Below are positions 37,316 through 46,289 of a DNA stretch of 64,000 nucleotides, in pieces. Every line of letters begins with the position of its first letter. Position 1 is the stretch's first letter. Source of the stretch: a virus. The position numbers and the translations under genes were made by a program. The stretch lies in the IMG/VR virus record IMGVR_UViG_3300035701_000011, positions 1 to 64,000 of that record. The stretch is one strand, 5' to 3'. The notes under the pieces were generated by a model. It did not search any database. It saw nothing but the letters and a program-made list of their open reading frames with translations, and was not told where the DNA came from.

Positions 37316-37557
37316 AAAATAAACTAAAAATAAAAGAACCTATCTGGATTTCTCGTAGCGTGGGTATTGCTGCCAAAAGAGCATTTGCAGACCTTGAGAT
37401 ACAAATTATGTATAAGGACTCTTATGGTAATAAAGTTTATCCTGCTCTTTATAAAATTGCAAAAGAAAAGATTATAACATATCCATATAGATATATTGGT
37501 GGTAATAGAATTTATATAGTACCTATAAAAGATTTAACAATTATAAAGGAGAGATAA
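37312..37557 (+). CDS. Protein of unknown function (81 aa)
   Basis: MKNKLKIKEPIWISRSVGIAAKRAFADLEIQIMYKDSYGNKVYPALYKI... A family of phage proteins with this SVGIAxxR pattern exists without assigned role. Overlaps its upstream neighbour by 4 nt. Confidence 0.6.
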   Translation: MKNKLKIKEPIWISRSVGIAAKRAFADLEIQIMYKDSYGNKVYPALYKIAKEKIITYPYRYIGGNRIYIVPIKDLTIIKER

Positions 37558-37677
37558 ATGGACTATTGTGGAAGTTGCGATATTGCGTATGAAGGAAGAG
37601 ATTGTCCACTTTGTGAAGCAATGAAAGAAATAGAGGAATTGAAAAAAGAAATAGAAAGAATAAATAATTTAGAATAG
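37558..37677 (+). CDS. Zinc-knuckle coiled-coil microprotein, copy 1 (39 aa)
   Basis: MDYCGSCDIAYEGRDCPLCEAMKEIEELKKEIERINNLE. Two CxxC pairs are followed by a heptad helix that could dimerise. The paralogue at 56536-56655 shares nearly every conserved position. GGAG upstream. Confidence 0.65.
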   Translation: MDYCGSCDIAYEGRDCPLCEAMKEIEELKKEIERINNLE

Positions 37678-37685
37678 GAGTAAAA

Positions 37686-37934
37686 ATGTCAAGAACTAAG
37701 AAGTATATTTACGGAAGAAATAATACAATACATCGTACTAAATTATTAAATATAGAAGTAGATAAAAGAACAGGTGAGATAGTTTCAGTATGGTTTAGAT
37801 GTATGATTCTTCCCTTTGATGTAACAAAAATAGATAAAAATAGAGCAAATGAAATGAGAAGAGTATATAAAGAAAATGAGATAATACAAATAAATGCTAT
37901 AGAAATAGAGGAGGTTATAGATGGGAAGAACTAA
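37686..37934 (+). CDS. Conserved phage protein upstream of recA (82 aa)
   Basis: Contains TKLLNIEVDKRTGEIVSVWFRCMILPFDV, a pattern seen in phage proteins of unknown function. It overlaps recA by 14 nt and may be translated together with it. Confidence 0.7.
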   Translation: MSRTKKYIYGRNNTIHRTKLLNIEVDKRTGEIVSVWFRCMILPFDVTKIDKNRANEMRRVYKENEIIQINAIEIEEVIDGKN

Positions 37935-38937
37935 AGGTGCAAAAGGTAAAAAGAATAAAGCAGAAATTGCATTAGAAATTGTTAGAAAACAAGAATGTTC
38001 ACCAGTAAATGAACATTCACAAATAGTGAACAATCCTTTAATAGAAAAAAATAATATACAAATCTCTCAAGAAAGAAAAGATAAATTAAATCAAACTCTG
38101 AGGGAGATTAATAAAATTATTCCTGATTCTGTTAAGTATGCTAAAGATATTGAAGTTAAGGAGAGGCAATCCTTTGGTTATAAATGTCTTGATAAATTAA
38201 CAGGCGGTGGCATAATTAGAGGTAATTTTACGACTATTTGGGGGTCAAAAGCATGTGGAAAAAGTACAATTGCTTATAAAATGATTGCAACAGCCCAAAA
38301 AGAAGGTAAAATAGCAACTTATTTGGATATTGAGAGGTCTTACGACCCCCTATGGGCTGCAAAATTTGAAGTAAATGTAAACGATTTAGTTATTGTGAAT
38401 ATAGAAACAGCAGAACAAGCATTAGATACAATTATAAAATTATGCCGAGAGGATGTTATTGATTTGATTGTTTTGGATAGTATTCAAGGTCTTACACCGA
38501 AACAAGAAAATTATGCTGGTAAAGGAGAAAAAGAAAGGTCTGTGGAAGACGATAGTATGGCATTACTTGCCCGTAAACTTTCACAATTTTTTAGAATGGC
38601 TGCTGCTCCAGTTTCTAAGGCTAAATGTGCAATATTATTGATTGGGCAAGCACGAATGGATTTATCATCATTTATTAAGTTAGAAACCTTATCAGGAGGT
38701 CATGCTTTGTTACACAATAGTCGTTTAATTTTAAGATGTAGAAGAGGACAGGGTGCAGATGCTCCCACAGAAAAAAAAGAAACAGGAAAAATAACAGAAA
38801 AAGGTAAACCAGAAATGAAATCTGTACCAATAGGATTTGATTGTGTTATTCATGTAAATAAATCACAGATACAAGGATGTACAGAAGGTGATGAAATACA
38901 CGTACCCTTCTATTATAAGGATGGAATAAAAGAATGA
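37921..38937 (+). CDS. recA: RecA/UvsX-like recombinase
   Basis: 338 residues. A Lys-rich N-terminal extension of about 70 residues precedes the core. Walker A is GSKACGKST (about 108-116), Walker B is LIVLDSIQGL (about 178-187), and loop L2-like residues follow (QARMDLSSFI, GGHALLHNSR). The enzyme polymerises on ssDNA for strand exchange. Length is near bacterial RecA (about 350), but Walker A has an unusual SKAC. Confidence 0.88.
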   Translation: MGRTKGAKGKKNKAEIALEIVRKQECSPVNEHSQIVNNPLIEKNNIQISQERKDKLNQTLREINKIIPDSVKYAKDIEVKERQSFGYKCLDKLTGGGIIRGNFTTIWGSKACGKSTIAYKMIATAQKEGKIATYLDIERSYDPLWAAKFEVNVNDLVIVNIETAEQALDTIIKLCREDVIDLIVLDSIQGLTPKQENYAGKGEKERSVEDDSMALLARKLSQFFRMAAAPVSKAKCAILLIGQARMDLSSFIKLETLSGGHALLHNSRLILRCRRGQGADAPTEKKETGKITEKGKPEMKSVPIGFDCVIHVNKSQIQGCTEGDEIHVPFYYKDGIKE

Positions 38938-39077
38938 AAAAAATAGGTATTTTTAAAATTTATTTTTATCCTTTAACAATTACTGGATTTGGAATTCATG
39001 CCGATTACAAATTATTAGAAATTAGTTTGATTTGGTATAATTTAATTATTGATTGGGATGAGGAAGAAAATGGATAA
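38934..39077 (+). CDS. Small hydrophobic protein (47 aa)
   Basis: MKKIGIFKIYFYPLTITGFGIHADYKLLEISLIWYN... aromatic-rich. The ATG overlaps the recA stop. Confidence 0.5.
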   Translation: MKKIGIFKIYFYPLTITGFGIHADYKLLEISLIWYNLIIDWDEEENG

Positions 39078-39216
39078 CTTCACTTTAGATAAATGTTCAG
39101 TTTGTGGTGAACATAAGGCATTGAAGAATGGTGTATGTGTTGATTGTGATAAGAAGAATGATATGCCTAATTTTTTAAAAGATTTATTTGGAGGATTTAA
39201 AAATGAAAAAATATAA
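39070..39216 (+). CDS. Zinc-knuckle microprotein (48 aa)
   Basis: MDNFTLDKCSVCGEHKALKNGVCVDCDKKND carries CxxC and CxxC. Overlaps both neighbours. Confidence 0.6.
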   Translation: MDNFTLDKCSVCGEHKALKNGVCVDCDKKNDMPNFLKDLFGGFKNEKI

Positions 39217-39613
39217 AAGAACTCTATTAGATGAAATAAGATATTATGGATTTTATATTTGGTGGAATTTTATTACTGATTTAAAATGGAAAATTCCTAA
39301 TCTTATTCATCGTGCTTATTATGGATGGGGTAAGGCAGATACGTGGAGTTTTGATACTTATTTAGCAAAAATAATTAATGAAGGAATTACTTATCTCAAA
39401 AAAGATAAATCAGGAATACCTTGTGATTTAGCAGAAAAATATGATGATGAAATTGCTATAATAAAACGAGATGAAAGATTAGATAAAATAATTCATGCTT
39501 TTAAATTACATCTTATTTGGGTAGACGGAAGAATATTAACAGAAGAAGAAAAAATAGAATACCAAGAAGGATTAGAATTATTTATAAAATATATGGGAGA
39601 TTTGTGGAGTTAA
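39203..39613 (+). CDS. Conserved phage protein of unknown function (136 aa)
   Basis: MKKYKRTLLDEIRYYGFYIWWNFITDLKWKIPNLIHRAYYGWGKADTW..., then DERLDKIIHAFKL and EGLELFIKYMGDLW. The pattern of a W/Y-rich first half followed by KIIxAF and a closing FxxYxxxLW is known from large phages, function unknown. The ATG at 39203 is preferred (GGAGG 8 nt upstream). Confidence 0.7.
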   Translation: MKKYKRTLLDEIRYYGFYIWWNFITDLKWKIPNLIHRAYYGWGKADTWSFDTYLAKIINEGITYLKKDKSGIPCDLAEKYDDEIAIIKRDERLDKIIHAFKLHLIWVDGRILTEEEKIEYQEGLELFIKYMGDLWS

Positions 39614-39615
39614 TT

Positions 39616-39762
39616 ATGGCTAAATTACCTTTTTATTTTAAAGATGTTAAAAACTATGTTAAAAATGGAAAATTATGGGTGGATTTTAAAATATCTAATA
39701 TTGGTATATTATGTTTAATTATAGATTGTTTAATTAAAAAATTAATTAGAATTAAAAAATGA
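39616..39762 (+). CDS. Small hydrophobic protein (48 aa)
   Basis: MAKLPFYFKDVKNYVKNGKLWVDFKISNIGILCLIIDCLIKKLIRIKK. The C-terminal half is hydrophobic with basic ends. ATG at 39616 follows the previous stop directly. Confidence 0.5.
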   Translation: MAKLPFYFKDVKNYVKNGKLWVDFKISNIGILCLIIDCLIKKLIRIKK

Positions 39763-40124
39763 AAATTCTTATTTTAGAAGATAATTTAGACCGTATAGAA
39801 AAATTTAAACAATTATTTAGAAATCAAGAATTATTTATTTGTGAAACTGTAAATGCAGCCAAAGAAGCATGTTTATTAAATGATTTTCAAACGATTCTAT
39901 TAGACCATGACCTCGGAAATGCAATTTGGGTAGATTCAAATGAAGAAAATACAGGGTATACATTTGTAAAATGGTTGGTTGATAATGAAAGTCAAAAGCA
40001 AGCATTATGTTATATTCATTCTATGAATTTTGTAGGGGCAAATAAAATGATGAATTATTTATTAGATAATGGAAGAGATGGAATTTGGATTCCATTTCAT
40101 TTATTAAAATTGGAGGGCATGTAA
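39759..40124 (+). CDS. Cyclic-phosphate-processing receiver-domain protein
   Basis: 121 residues. MKILILEDNLDRIEKF (first strand with Glu-Asp), TILLDHDLGN (strand 3 with DHD) and CYIHSMNFVGANKM (third strand) form a receiver-like Rossmann fold with the extra acids of the cyclic-phosphate processing receiver family. This family is tied by comparative genomics to RNA-end repair. The RNA ligase at 19592 makes that context plausible. Confidence 0.75.
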   Translation: MKILILEDNLDRIEKFKQLFRNQELFICETVNAAKEACLLNDFQTILLDHDLGNAIWVDSNEENTGYTFVKWLVDNESQKQALCYIHSMNFVGANKMMNYLLDNGRDGIWIPFHLLKLEGM

Positions 40125-40825
40125 TGGATAAAGATAGAATGATACAGCAACAAACAAACCTAAAACAAAATAAAAATAAATCTTCTGAAGAAATTGAACA
40201 ACTGGTTGATAAAAAAATTCAGGAAGAAGAATTATTAACTGCTTTTATTGGATTAAATGATACCGAAAAAATAAAAGCAATGCAATTATATAATCAGTAT
40301 ATAACCGAACATAGTTTTGAGTCTTTAGCCGAAAAGAGTACACTTATTAATTTAGTCTATCTTGAAATTTTAAATGATAGAGTTAAATTATTTATTGAAA
40401 AAGAAGGTAATGAAAAACAAGGTGCTATACCATTAAGAATGACCGAACAACTTGTTGAAAATACTACACAAATAATGGTACTCAAAGAAAAATTAGGTAT
40501 GCTCAAAAATAAAGAAGATGAATCTGCTTTAGATTTGATTAATGAATTAAAAGAAAAAGCATTAACCTATTATAATGAACATGCTGGAGAGACCTATGTA
40601 AAATGCCCAGAATGTCAGAGTTTATTCAGATTATTAATGAAAGTAGATGGATTAGAACCTGCAAAAGCGACATTTTTTCGTGGCACGACCCTTTACAATG
40701 TTAAATTAATGGAACTTTATCATTATAAAAAAGTAACATTAGAAGACTGTGCAGAAATAATGGGAGTTAATAGTAAGTATATTACTTTTATTTATGAAAA
40801 TATTTATTTAAAAAAGGCGGAATAA
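40124..40825 (+). CDS. Helical protein with zinc ribbon and C-terminal HTH, possible small terminase (233 aa)
   Basis: A long helical N-terminal part (about 1-165), a CPECQ zinc site and a C-terminal helix-turn-helix (KKVTLEDCAEIMGVNSKYITFIYENIY). Placed about 1.1 kb before the terminase large subunit. The DNA-binding C-terminus and position suit a terminase small subunit, though this is inference. The ATG at 40124 overlaps the previous stop. Confidence 0.55.
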   Translation: MDKDRMIQQQTNLKQNKNKSSEEIEQLVDKKIQEEELLTAFIGLNDTEKIKAMQLYNQYITEHSFESLAEKSTLINLVYLEILNDRVKLFIEKEGNEKQGAIPLRMTEQLVENTTQIMVLKEKLGMLKNKEDESALDLINELKEKALTYYNEHAGETYVKCPECQSLFRLLMKVDGLEPAKATFFRGTTLYNVKLMELYHYKKVTLEDCAEIMGVNSKYITFIYENIYLKKAE

Positions 40826-41041
40826 ATGAAAATTATTATAAAAAATTTAATTCCACAATCAATAACAACTTTTAATAAAGATAGTAAAAGAATTAGATAT
40901 GCTGGAAAGGATGTAGGAAAAATAATAGAATTTATCGAAACTGATACTGGAATAGATGCAATAGCAGAAATTACTAATAAAAAATTAATTATTAAACTTA
41001 GAAATGGAAATCATAATATTAATTTAAATAAAGGAGAATAA
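40826..41041 (+). CDS. Small beta-rich protein (71 aa)
   Basis: MKIIIKNLIPQSITTFNKDSKRIRYAGKDVGKIIEFIETDTGIDAIAEITNKKLI... beta-rich with a GKIIEF turn. Unknown function. Confidence 0.55.
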   Translation: MKIIIKNLIPQSITTFNKDSKRIRYAGKDVGKIIEFIETDTGIDAIAEITNKKLIIKLRNGNHNINLNKGE

Positions 41042-41200
41042 ATGGAATTTATTTATTCAAAAGAAATTCAGGATTTAATAGATAAACTTGAAGAAATAAG
41101 ACATTTATATCCTAAAGATTTTATAGATAATCAAATTATTAAAATAAAAGAATTAGCAATACCAATAATTTTGATTAAAAAACGACAAAAAATCTATTAA
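41042..41200 (+). CDS. Small helical protein (52 aa)
   Basis: MEFIYSKEIQDLIDKLEEIRHLYPKDF... with AAAGGAG 5 nt upstream. Unknown function. Confidence 0.5.
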   Translation: MEFIYSKEIQDLIDKLEEIRHLYPKDFIDNQIIKIKELAIPIILIKKRQKIY

Positions 41201-41223
41201 AGATTAAAGGAGATTAATAGGTT

Positions 41224-41385
41224 ATGGAAAATAATTGTGTTAAGAGATATAGTGCTTATAGACTTTCCAAAGATTTTAGAATTATCAATTTCGATAAACA
41301 AAGTCCTAAATGTAGAACTTGTTGTGATTACGATTGGTGTATTCACGAACAGCCAGAAAGAGACAGATTGGGGAGAATTAAATAG
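41224..41385 (+). CDS. Small Cys protein (53 aa)
   Basis: MENNCVKRYSAYRLSKDF...KCRTCCDYDWCIHEQ. Five cysteines, TAG stop. AAAGGAG precedes it, though spacing to the ATG is long (about 14 nt). Confidence 0.5.
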   Translation: MENNCVKRYSAYRLSKDFRIINFDKQSPKCRTCCDYDWCIHEQPERDRLGRIK

Positions 41386-41388
41386 ACT

Positions 41389-41631
41389 ATGGAGAAGAAA
41401 ATTTTTATTTGGTTACAAATAGAACCAGAAGAAAATAATAGAATAAATAGAGATTTATTAGAATCTTTTGGCTTAGAAAATTCAGGAGGAAATGCTAAAG
41501 GTTATTCTGATTATGAAGGTTATATTACAGACGAACAAATTGAAATAATTAAAAAAATTAATATAATTAAATTACATATTCATTCAGAATTTAAAAAAGG
41601 AGAGAAAGAAGATGAAAGATTGGCTAGATAA
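41389..41631 (+). CDS. Small protein of unknown function (80 aa)
   Basis: MEKKIFIWLQIEPEENNRINRDLLESFGLENSGG..., a strand-helix-strand pattern ending in a charged tail. Coupled to neighbours by overlap. Confidence 0.55.
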   Translation: MEKKIFIWLQIEPEENNRINRDLLESFGLENSGGNAKGYSDYEGYITDEQIEIIKKINIIKLHIHSEFKKGEKEDERLAR

Positions 41632-41770
41632 AGCAAAGGAACATTTAGAAAAATGCAAACAATTCATAGATGAAGGTTGTTCTGAATGTAAGGATTGTAT
41701 TGAAGATTGTGAGGGATTTAAAATTAAAAAATTACTTAATAGGGCATATAAATTATTTACCCAAAAATGA
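41612..41770 (+). CDS. Small Cys protein (52 aa)
   Basis: MKDWLDKAKEHLEKCKQFIDEGCSECKDCIEDCEGFK..., five cysteines in a helical hairpin. Overlaps both neighbours. Confidence 0.55.
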   Translation: MKDWLDKAKEHLEKCKQFIDEGCSECKDCIEDCEGFKIKKLLNRAYKLFTQK

Positions 41771-41967
41771 TAACTAATAAAAATTTAACTAAACAAGAAA
41801 AAAGAATATTAATTCATTTGACAAATGCTTGGAATGAATTTATTAAATTAGATACTCAACACCCTGATGAATTAAGAGATTTTGCAGATGGATTGCATAA
41901 ATGTCAATATTTAATTGGTATGAGAATAGCAAGAAGAATAGAACCAAAAATATTTCCCATAAAATGA
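41767..41967 (+). CDS. Conserved small phage protein (66 aa)
   Basis: MITNKNLTKQEKRILIHLTNAWNEFIKLDTQHPDELRDFADGLHKCQYLIGMRIARR... The HPDELRDFADGLHKxQxLI pattern recurs in phages beside terminase or replication genes, function unknown. It overlaps the terminase gene by 4 nt. Confidence 0.7.
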   Translation: MITNKNLTKQEKRILIHLTNAWNEFIKLDTQHPDELRDFADGLHKCQYLIGMRIARRIEPKIFPIK

Positions 41968-43580
41968 TAGCCAAAATTAAAGAAAACGATTTAAAAGCAT
42001 TTCAGGTCTTATCTCATCCGATAAGTGCGTCTCAAATTCTTTTCCATGATTTTGATTCATTAGGAACGTGGGATAAAGAAAAATTTGGACATATTCGTGT
42101 TTATCAGTATCCTATGATGTCATTTGATAGTTTATTTTTATATGATAAGAAATTATCTAAAGAAAAGAATTGGGAAATTAAAAATAATTTAGCTGAAAAT
42201 TATAATCTTGGGGGGAGACTTACTGGAAAATCAGCAATTTCTATTCTTATAGATTCTATAGTTGGCACTTTTAATAAAGTTTATACTTGGACTGTAATTA
42301 GTTCCTATGATAAGTTACATCTACAAGAAATCTTTGAAAAAATGATTAATTGTTTTGAAAATCATAAAATAATGAGAATTTTAAATGTACATCCGTTAAG
42401 AAGTCCTACTTTTAAATTAAATTTTGCAAACGGATGTTTATTAGAAAGTGTAAATATGAATATTGCCAGCAAAAATCCAGGTGGTCAATTCTTTGGTAAA
42501 CATTTTGGAAGACACTATATGGAAGAATCTTCGTATTTAACTAAAGAAGTTTCTGGAAAAATGCTTATGGCACAATCAGAACAAGGTTGTATAAATCGTT
42601 TTTCTGGTATGACTACATTTACAAAAACATCTCCAGTAGGCGAAATATTTTTTGATTTAAAAAACAAAAAAAAGATTATTAATCTTCCTTCCTATATTAA
42701 TCCTACTTGGAATGATAAAAAAGAAGCAGATGCTATAAAAGAATTTGGTGGTAAGGATTCTCCTGGTTATCAAGTACAGATTGATGGTAAGGTTATTGAA
42801 GGTGCCGAAAGTGTTTTTGATATTCAAAGAATTAGGCAAACTTATTTAGTAGATAAAAAAGGCAATCCTATTTCTATTAAAGCATTTGAAGTAAATAAAG
42901 ATAGTTTTTTTAGATATAAAGAAATTGTTATTGTTGAGAAACCTGTTAATGCTGAATTTTTAGGAATCTATGCAGACATTGGCGAGGGTGGGGCAGCATC
43001 TGAATATATTATTATTTCAAAAACAAATCAAATTTATAGATATATATATCGTATCACTACATTTCAATTATCACCCGAAGAAGAAAAAGAATTTCTCGGA
43101 TATTTAATTAGTCTTTTACTACCTAATATTATAGGGTTGGATAATACTTCTGGAGTAGGCAAGGCATTGATAAGTGCATTAAGAAAAGATTATCCTGATA
43201 ATGTTATTCCCGTTTCGTTTAATGAAAACATTCAAATTGGATTAGCCAGAGATAAAGATGGAAAATTTATTACAGATAAATCAGGGCAGATTGTATATGA
43301 AGAAGCCAATATGGTAGATTGGAGTATGCAGAGATTAAAAGATATTTTCTATAGTAAAAAAATACAGATGTTGGAAGATATAAAATTCGATACAGAAATT
43401 AATAATGTTATTGTTGGAAGAACAAAACAAGGTAAGGTCATGTATGGTTATAAAGTGGCTAACCATTTATTTCAAGCCTTTCAAGTATTTGCAATTTGTG
43501 ATTGGTTAAAAGAGGGTTTACCTAATTTAAAACCCATTAAAAAACGTCGCCCTGGGTTTGGGAGTTTCGGAAATGCATAA
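41964..43580 (+). CDS. terL: Terminase large subunit (DNA packaging ATPase-nuclease)
   Basis: 538 residues from the ATG at 41964. Walker A is LGGRLTGKS (about 82-90), Walker B with the catalytic Glu is HYMEESS (about 184), and the coupling motif region is FSGMTTF (about 211). The RNase H-like nuclease has FLGIYADIGEG (about 334), NIIGLDNTSG (about 391) and a third acid in the last 60 residues (EDIKFDTEINN). The C-terminus IKKRRPGFGSFGN is typical. It pumps DNA into the procapsid and cuts concatemers. The HNH gene that follows overlaps its last 8 nt. Confidence 0.88.
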   Translation: MIAKIKENDLKAFQVLSHPISASQILFHDFDSLGTWDKEKFGHIRVYQYPMMSFDSLFLYDKKLSKEKNWEIKNNLAENYNLGGRLTGKSAISILIDSIVGTFNKVYTWTVISSYDKLHLQEIFEKMINCFENHKIMRILNVHPLRSPTFKLNFANGCLLESVNMNIASKNPGGQFFGKHFGRHYMEESSYLTKEVSGKMLMAQSEQGCINRFSGMTTFTKTSPVGEIFFDLKNKKKIINLPSYINPTWNDKKEADAIKEFGGKDSPGYQVQIDGKVIEGAESVFDIQRIRQTYLVDKKGNPISIKAFEVNKDSFFRYKEIVIVEKPVNAEFLGIYADIGEGGAASEYIIISKTNQIYRYIYRITTFQLSPEEEKEFLGYLISLLLPNIIGLDNTSGVGKALISALRKDYPDNVIPVSFNENIQIGLARDKDGKFITDKSGQIVYEEANMVDWSMQRLKDIFYSKKIQMLEDIKFDTEINNVIVGRTKQGKVMYGYKVANHLFQAFQVFAICDWLKEGLPNLKPIKKRRPGFGSFGNA

Positions 43581-44220
43581 ATTAAAAGTATGTTCAAAAT
43601 GTAAAAAAGAATTGAATATTAATAATTTTACAATAGATAATAGAGCTAAAGATAAATTATTAGGTTATTGTAAACAATGTGTTAAAGATTATCAAATTTT
43701 ACATAAAAAAGAAAGAAAGATATATTTGGAAAATAATAAACAAAAATTTATTTGTTACAGGAAAAAATATTATCAAATAAATAAAGAAAAAGCAAAACAA
43801 TATTATCAGGAACATAAAATAGAAGTTATTCAAAAACATAAAAATTATTATGAAAAAAACAAAGAAAAAATTTTATATCGTATTAAAATTTATCAAAATA
43901 AAAAAATAAAAATAGATATTAATTTCCGATTAGCTGCTTATCTAAGAACAAGAATTTGGCATGCTCTTAAAGGCAATCCTAAATTATCTACAACTATGAA
44001 ATTGGTAGGATGTAATATTAAACAATTAAAACATCATCTTGAAAAACAATTTATTAAAGGAATGACGTGGAAAAATTATGGTAAGTGGGAAATAGACCAC
44101 ATAAGACCTTGTGCTTCTTTTGACCTTAGCAAACCAAGTGAACAGAAGAAATGTTTTTATTATAAGAATCTTCAGCCTTTATGGAAAGAAATAAATAGAC
44201 GTAAACAAGGAAAAATATAA
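43573..44220 (+). CDS. HNH endonuclease, expanded family, copy 2
   Basis: 215 residues. N-terminal zinc finger (CSKCKKELNINNF...CKQC) and a Lys/Tyr-rich linker of YY--H/NK repeats precede INFRLAAYLRTRIWHALKGNPK, the LVGC block and KWEIDHIRPCASFDLSKPSEQKKCFYYKNLQPLW. In this copy the first His of WHIDH is replaced by Glu (WEIDH), which could affect activity. It lies exactly between terminase and DNA polymerase, sharing bases with both, so it is an insertion at a gene boundary. Confidence 0.85.
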   Translation: MHKLKVCSKCKKELNINNFTIDNRAKDKLLGYCKQCVKDYQILHKKERKIYLENNKQKFICYRKKYYQINKEKAKQYYQEHKIEVIQKHKNYYEKNKEKILYRIKIYQNKKIKIDINFRLAAYLRTRIWHALKGNPKLSTTMKLVGCNIKQLKHHLEKQFIKGMTWKNYGKWEIDHIRPCASFDLSKPSEQKKCFYYKNLQPLWKEINRRKQGKI

Positions 44221-46289
44221 TGTTATCATTTGGAGTAACAAATATTGCCAATGTTGGTCGGGAGATATATGTCTGGTATCGCATAGACAAGACTCTATCT
44301 TGTTTTAAGGATTCTACTTTTCGACCTTACTTTTATCAGATTTCTCCAAATGGTATTTACAAAACAATTGATGGCAAAAAAGTAGAAAAAATAATATGTA
44401 GTAGACCTTCAGATGTTAAGAATCGCAGAGACGAAGGAAGTTATGAAGCTGATATACTTTTCACGAAACGATATATAATAGATAAGATTACTAATTTTAA
44501 TAAAATAGACCTACATTGGTCTTTTATAGACATTGAAGTACTTTGTAAAGAACTTCCTAATTATCTCAACCCATCTCAGCCTATCTCTTGTATTTCATGT
44601 TCTAATTCTTATACTGGGGAAATTAAGACTTTCTTTTTATTAGATTATTATGATTCTGTAAAATCAGATGTTCCTCTTGCAGAGAATAAAGATTGGATTG
44701 AAATTGCAGAGGAAGAATTATTAAATGATTTTGTAAAATGGACAAAAGAACAACAATTTGATTTGGTATTGGGATGGAATTTTATTGAATTTGATTGGCT
44801 TTATCTTTGTGCTAGATATAAGAAAATATTTAGTTGTGAATTAGCAGAAATGTTAAGTCCAATAGCACAATCAAAATATTTAGGAAGTTCTCAAAAAGTG
44901 GAACCTACATTAATTCCTGCTGGATTAAGTGTATGCGATTATTTTGATATGTATAAAAAGATTTATCGCACAGAACCATCTTATGCTTTAGATATAATTG
45001 CTCAAAAGCGTTTAAATGAACAAAGTTTTAAAAAGGTAGATTTTAGTAGATTAATTCCAGAAATAAAGGAAAAGAATATAAATGATGTTAAAAGAATGAT
45101 AGATATTGAAAAGAAATTAAAAATAATTGAATACTATGATGAACTTAGGCGAATGTCTATGTGTGAATGGAGTGATGTTACCTGGAATTCTAAAATGATA
45201 GATATGATTCTTCTTAGAGAAGCTAAACAAAAAGGAATAATACTTCCCTCTAAACATTACGGTGAAGGATTAGAAGTCGATGAAATCGGATTTGAAGGAG
45301 CCTATAGAAGATGTGATACTGGTCTTTATAAAGGTCTTTGGAAACTTGACCTTTCCTCTGCTTATCCAATGGCAATAATTAATTTCTGCCTGGATATTTC
45401 AAACATTAAAAATGAAGGAATTACCATAAACATGGTAAAGTTTTACCAGAATGAAAATGCTCTTCTTCCCACAATAGCCAGAAAATTAATTAGTAAGAAA
45501 GATATTTTAAAAGCACAATTAAAATCTTTAAATCCAGAAACTGAAGAAGCCAAAGATTTACAAATTAAATATGATGCAATTAAAGCGGTTGTTAATTCTC
45601 TTTTTGGAGTGTGCGGACTAAAGATTTTTAGATTGTTTGATTATAGAGTTGCTGCAAGTATTACATTTTTAATTAGAGATTTATTGCATTATGTAGAAGA
45701 TAAATTAATAGAAAAAGGAATGAAAGTAATTTATATAGATACAGATTCATTTTTTATAGATGCAAAAGAAAATCCTAAAGATTTATGTAATGAACTAGTC
45801 AAACAATGGGCAAAAGAAAAATATAACAAGGATAAGATTGGTATCGAATTTGATTTAGAAGGTAAGTTTGATAAGATTTTTATAATTGCTCTGTGCCATT
45901 ATAAAGGATATTTAAATACACCAAGGGGTGTAAAAGAAGAAATAAAAGGTATAGAGGCTCGTAGGAAGGATAGTTCTAATTTTATTAGAGAATTCCAGAC
46001 TAATCTTATTGAAAAAATAATGAATGAAAAGCCACAAGAAGAAATAATTAAATGGATTAATTTAGAAAAAGAACGAATTAAAACATTACCCCTGCAAGAT
46101 ATTGGATTTCCTGCAAGATTAACAAAACAAGATGGAGAGTACAAAACTATAGTAACAAATGCTAAAGGAACAACTTATAATAGAAAGTTACCAATTCATA
46201 TCCAAGCAAAAAATAATAGCAAAAAAATATTTGGAAAATTTGATAAGCAATTGGGTGATAATTATTGGTGGATTTATTATGTGGACTAA
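44220..46289 (+). CDS. Family-B DNA polymerase, main fragment
   Basis: 689 residues. Exonuclease acids FIDIEV (Asp104, Glu106), LVLGWNFIEFDW (ExoII, about 177-188) and a later Tyr/Asp (ExoIII region) are present. Polymerase motif A is DLSSAYP (about 377-383), motif B KAVVNSLFG (about 457-465), and motif C YIDTDSF (about 504-510). The fragment stops at YWWIYYVD, where the thumb should continue into the conserved C-terminal tail. That tail is encoded separately at 46824-47012 after an HNH gene. The main fragment keeps all catalytic motifs. Confidence 0.88.
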   Translation: MLSFGVTNIANVGREIYVWYRIDKTLSCFKDSTFRPYFYQISPNGIYKTIDGKKVEKIICSRPSDVKNRRDEGSYEADILFTKRYIIDKITNFNKIDLHWSFIDIEVLCKELPNYLNPSQPISCISCSNSYTGEIKTFFLLDYYDSVKSDVPLAENKDWIEIAEEELLNDFVKWTKEQQFDLVLGWNFIEFDWLYLCARYKKIFSCELAEMLSPIAQSKYLGSSQKVEPTLIPAGLSVCDYFDMYKKIYRTEPSYALDIIAQKRLNEQSFKKVDFSRLIPEIKEKNINDVKRMIDIEKKLKIIEYYDELRRMSMCEWSDVTWNSKMIDMILLREAKQKGIILPSKHYGEGLEVDEIGFEGAYRRCDTGLYKGLWKLDLSSAYPMAIINFCLDISNIKNEGITINMVKFYQNENALLPTIARKLISKKDILKAQLKSLNPETEEAKDLQIKYDAIKAVVNSLFGVCGLKIFRLFDYRVAASITFLIRDLLHYVEDKLIEKGMKVIYIDTDSFFIDAKENPKDLCNELVKQWAKEKYNKDKIGIEFDLEGKFDKIFIIALCHYKGYLNTPRGVKEEIKGIEARRKDSSNFIREFQTNLIEKIMNEKPQEEIIKWINLEKERIKTLPLQDIGFPARLTKQDGEYKTIVTNAKGTTYNRKLPIHIQAKNNSKKIFGKFDKQLGDNYWWIYYVD

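Noticed and set aside
41237-41422. 61-codon frame overlapping 41224-41385 and 41389-41631
   Set aside because: The Cys-rich frame from 41224 has a better start context and fits between its neighbours. This one overlaps both in another frame.
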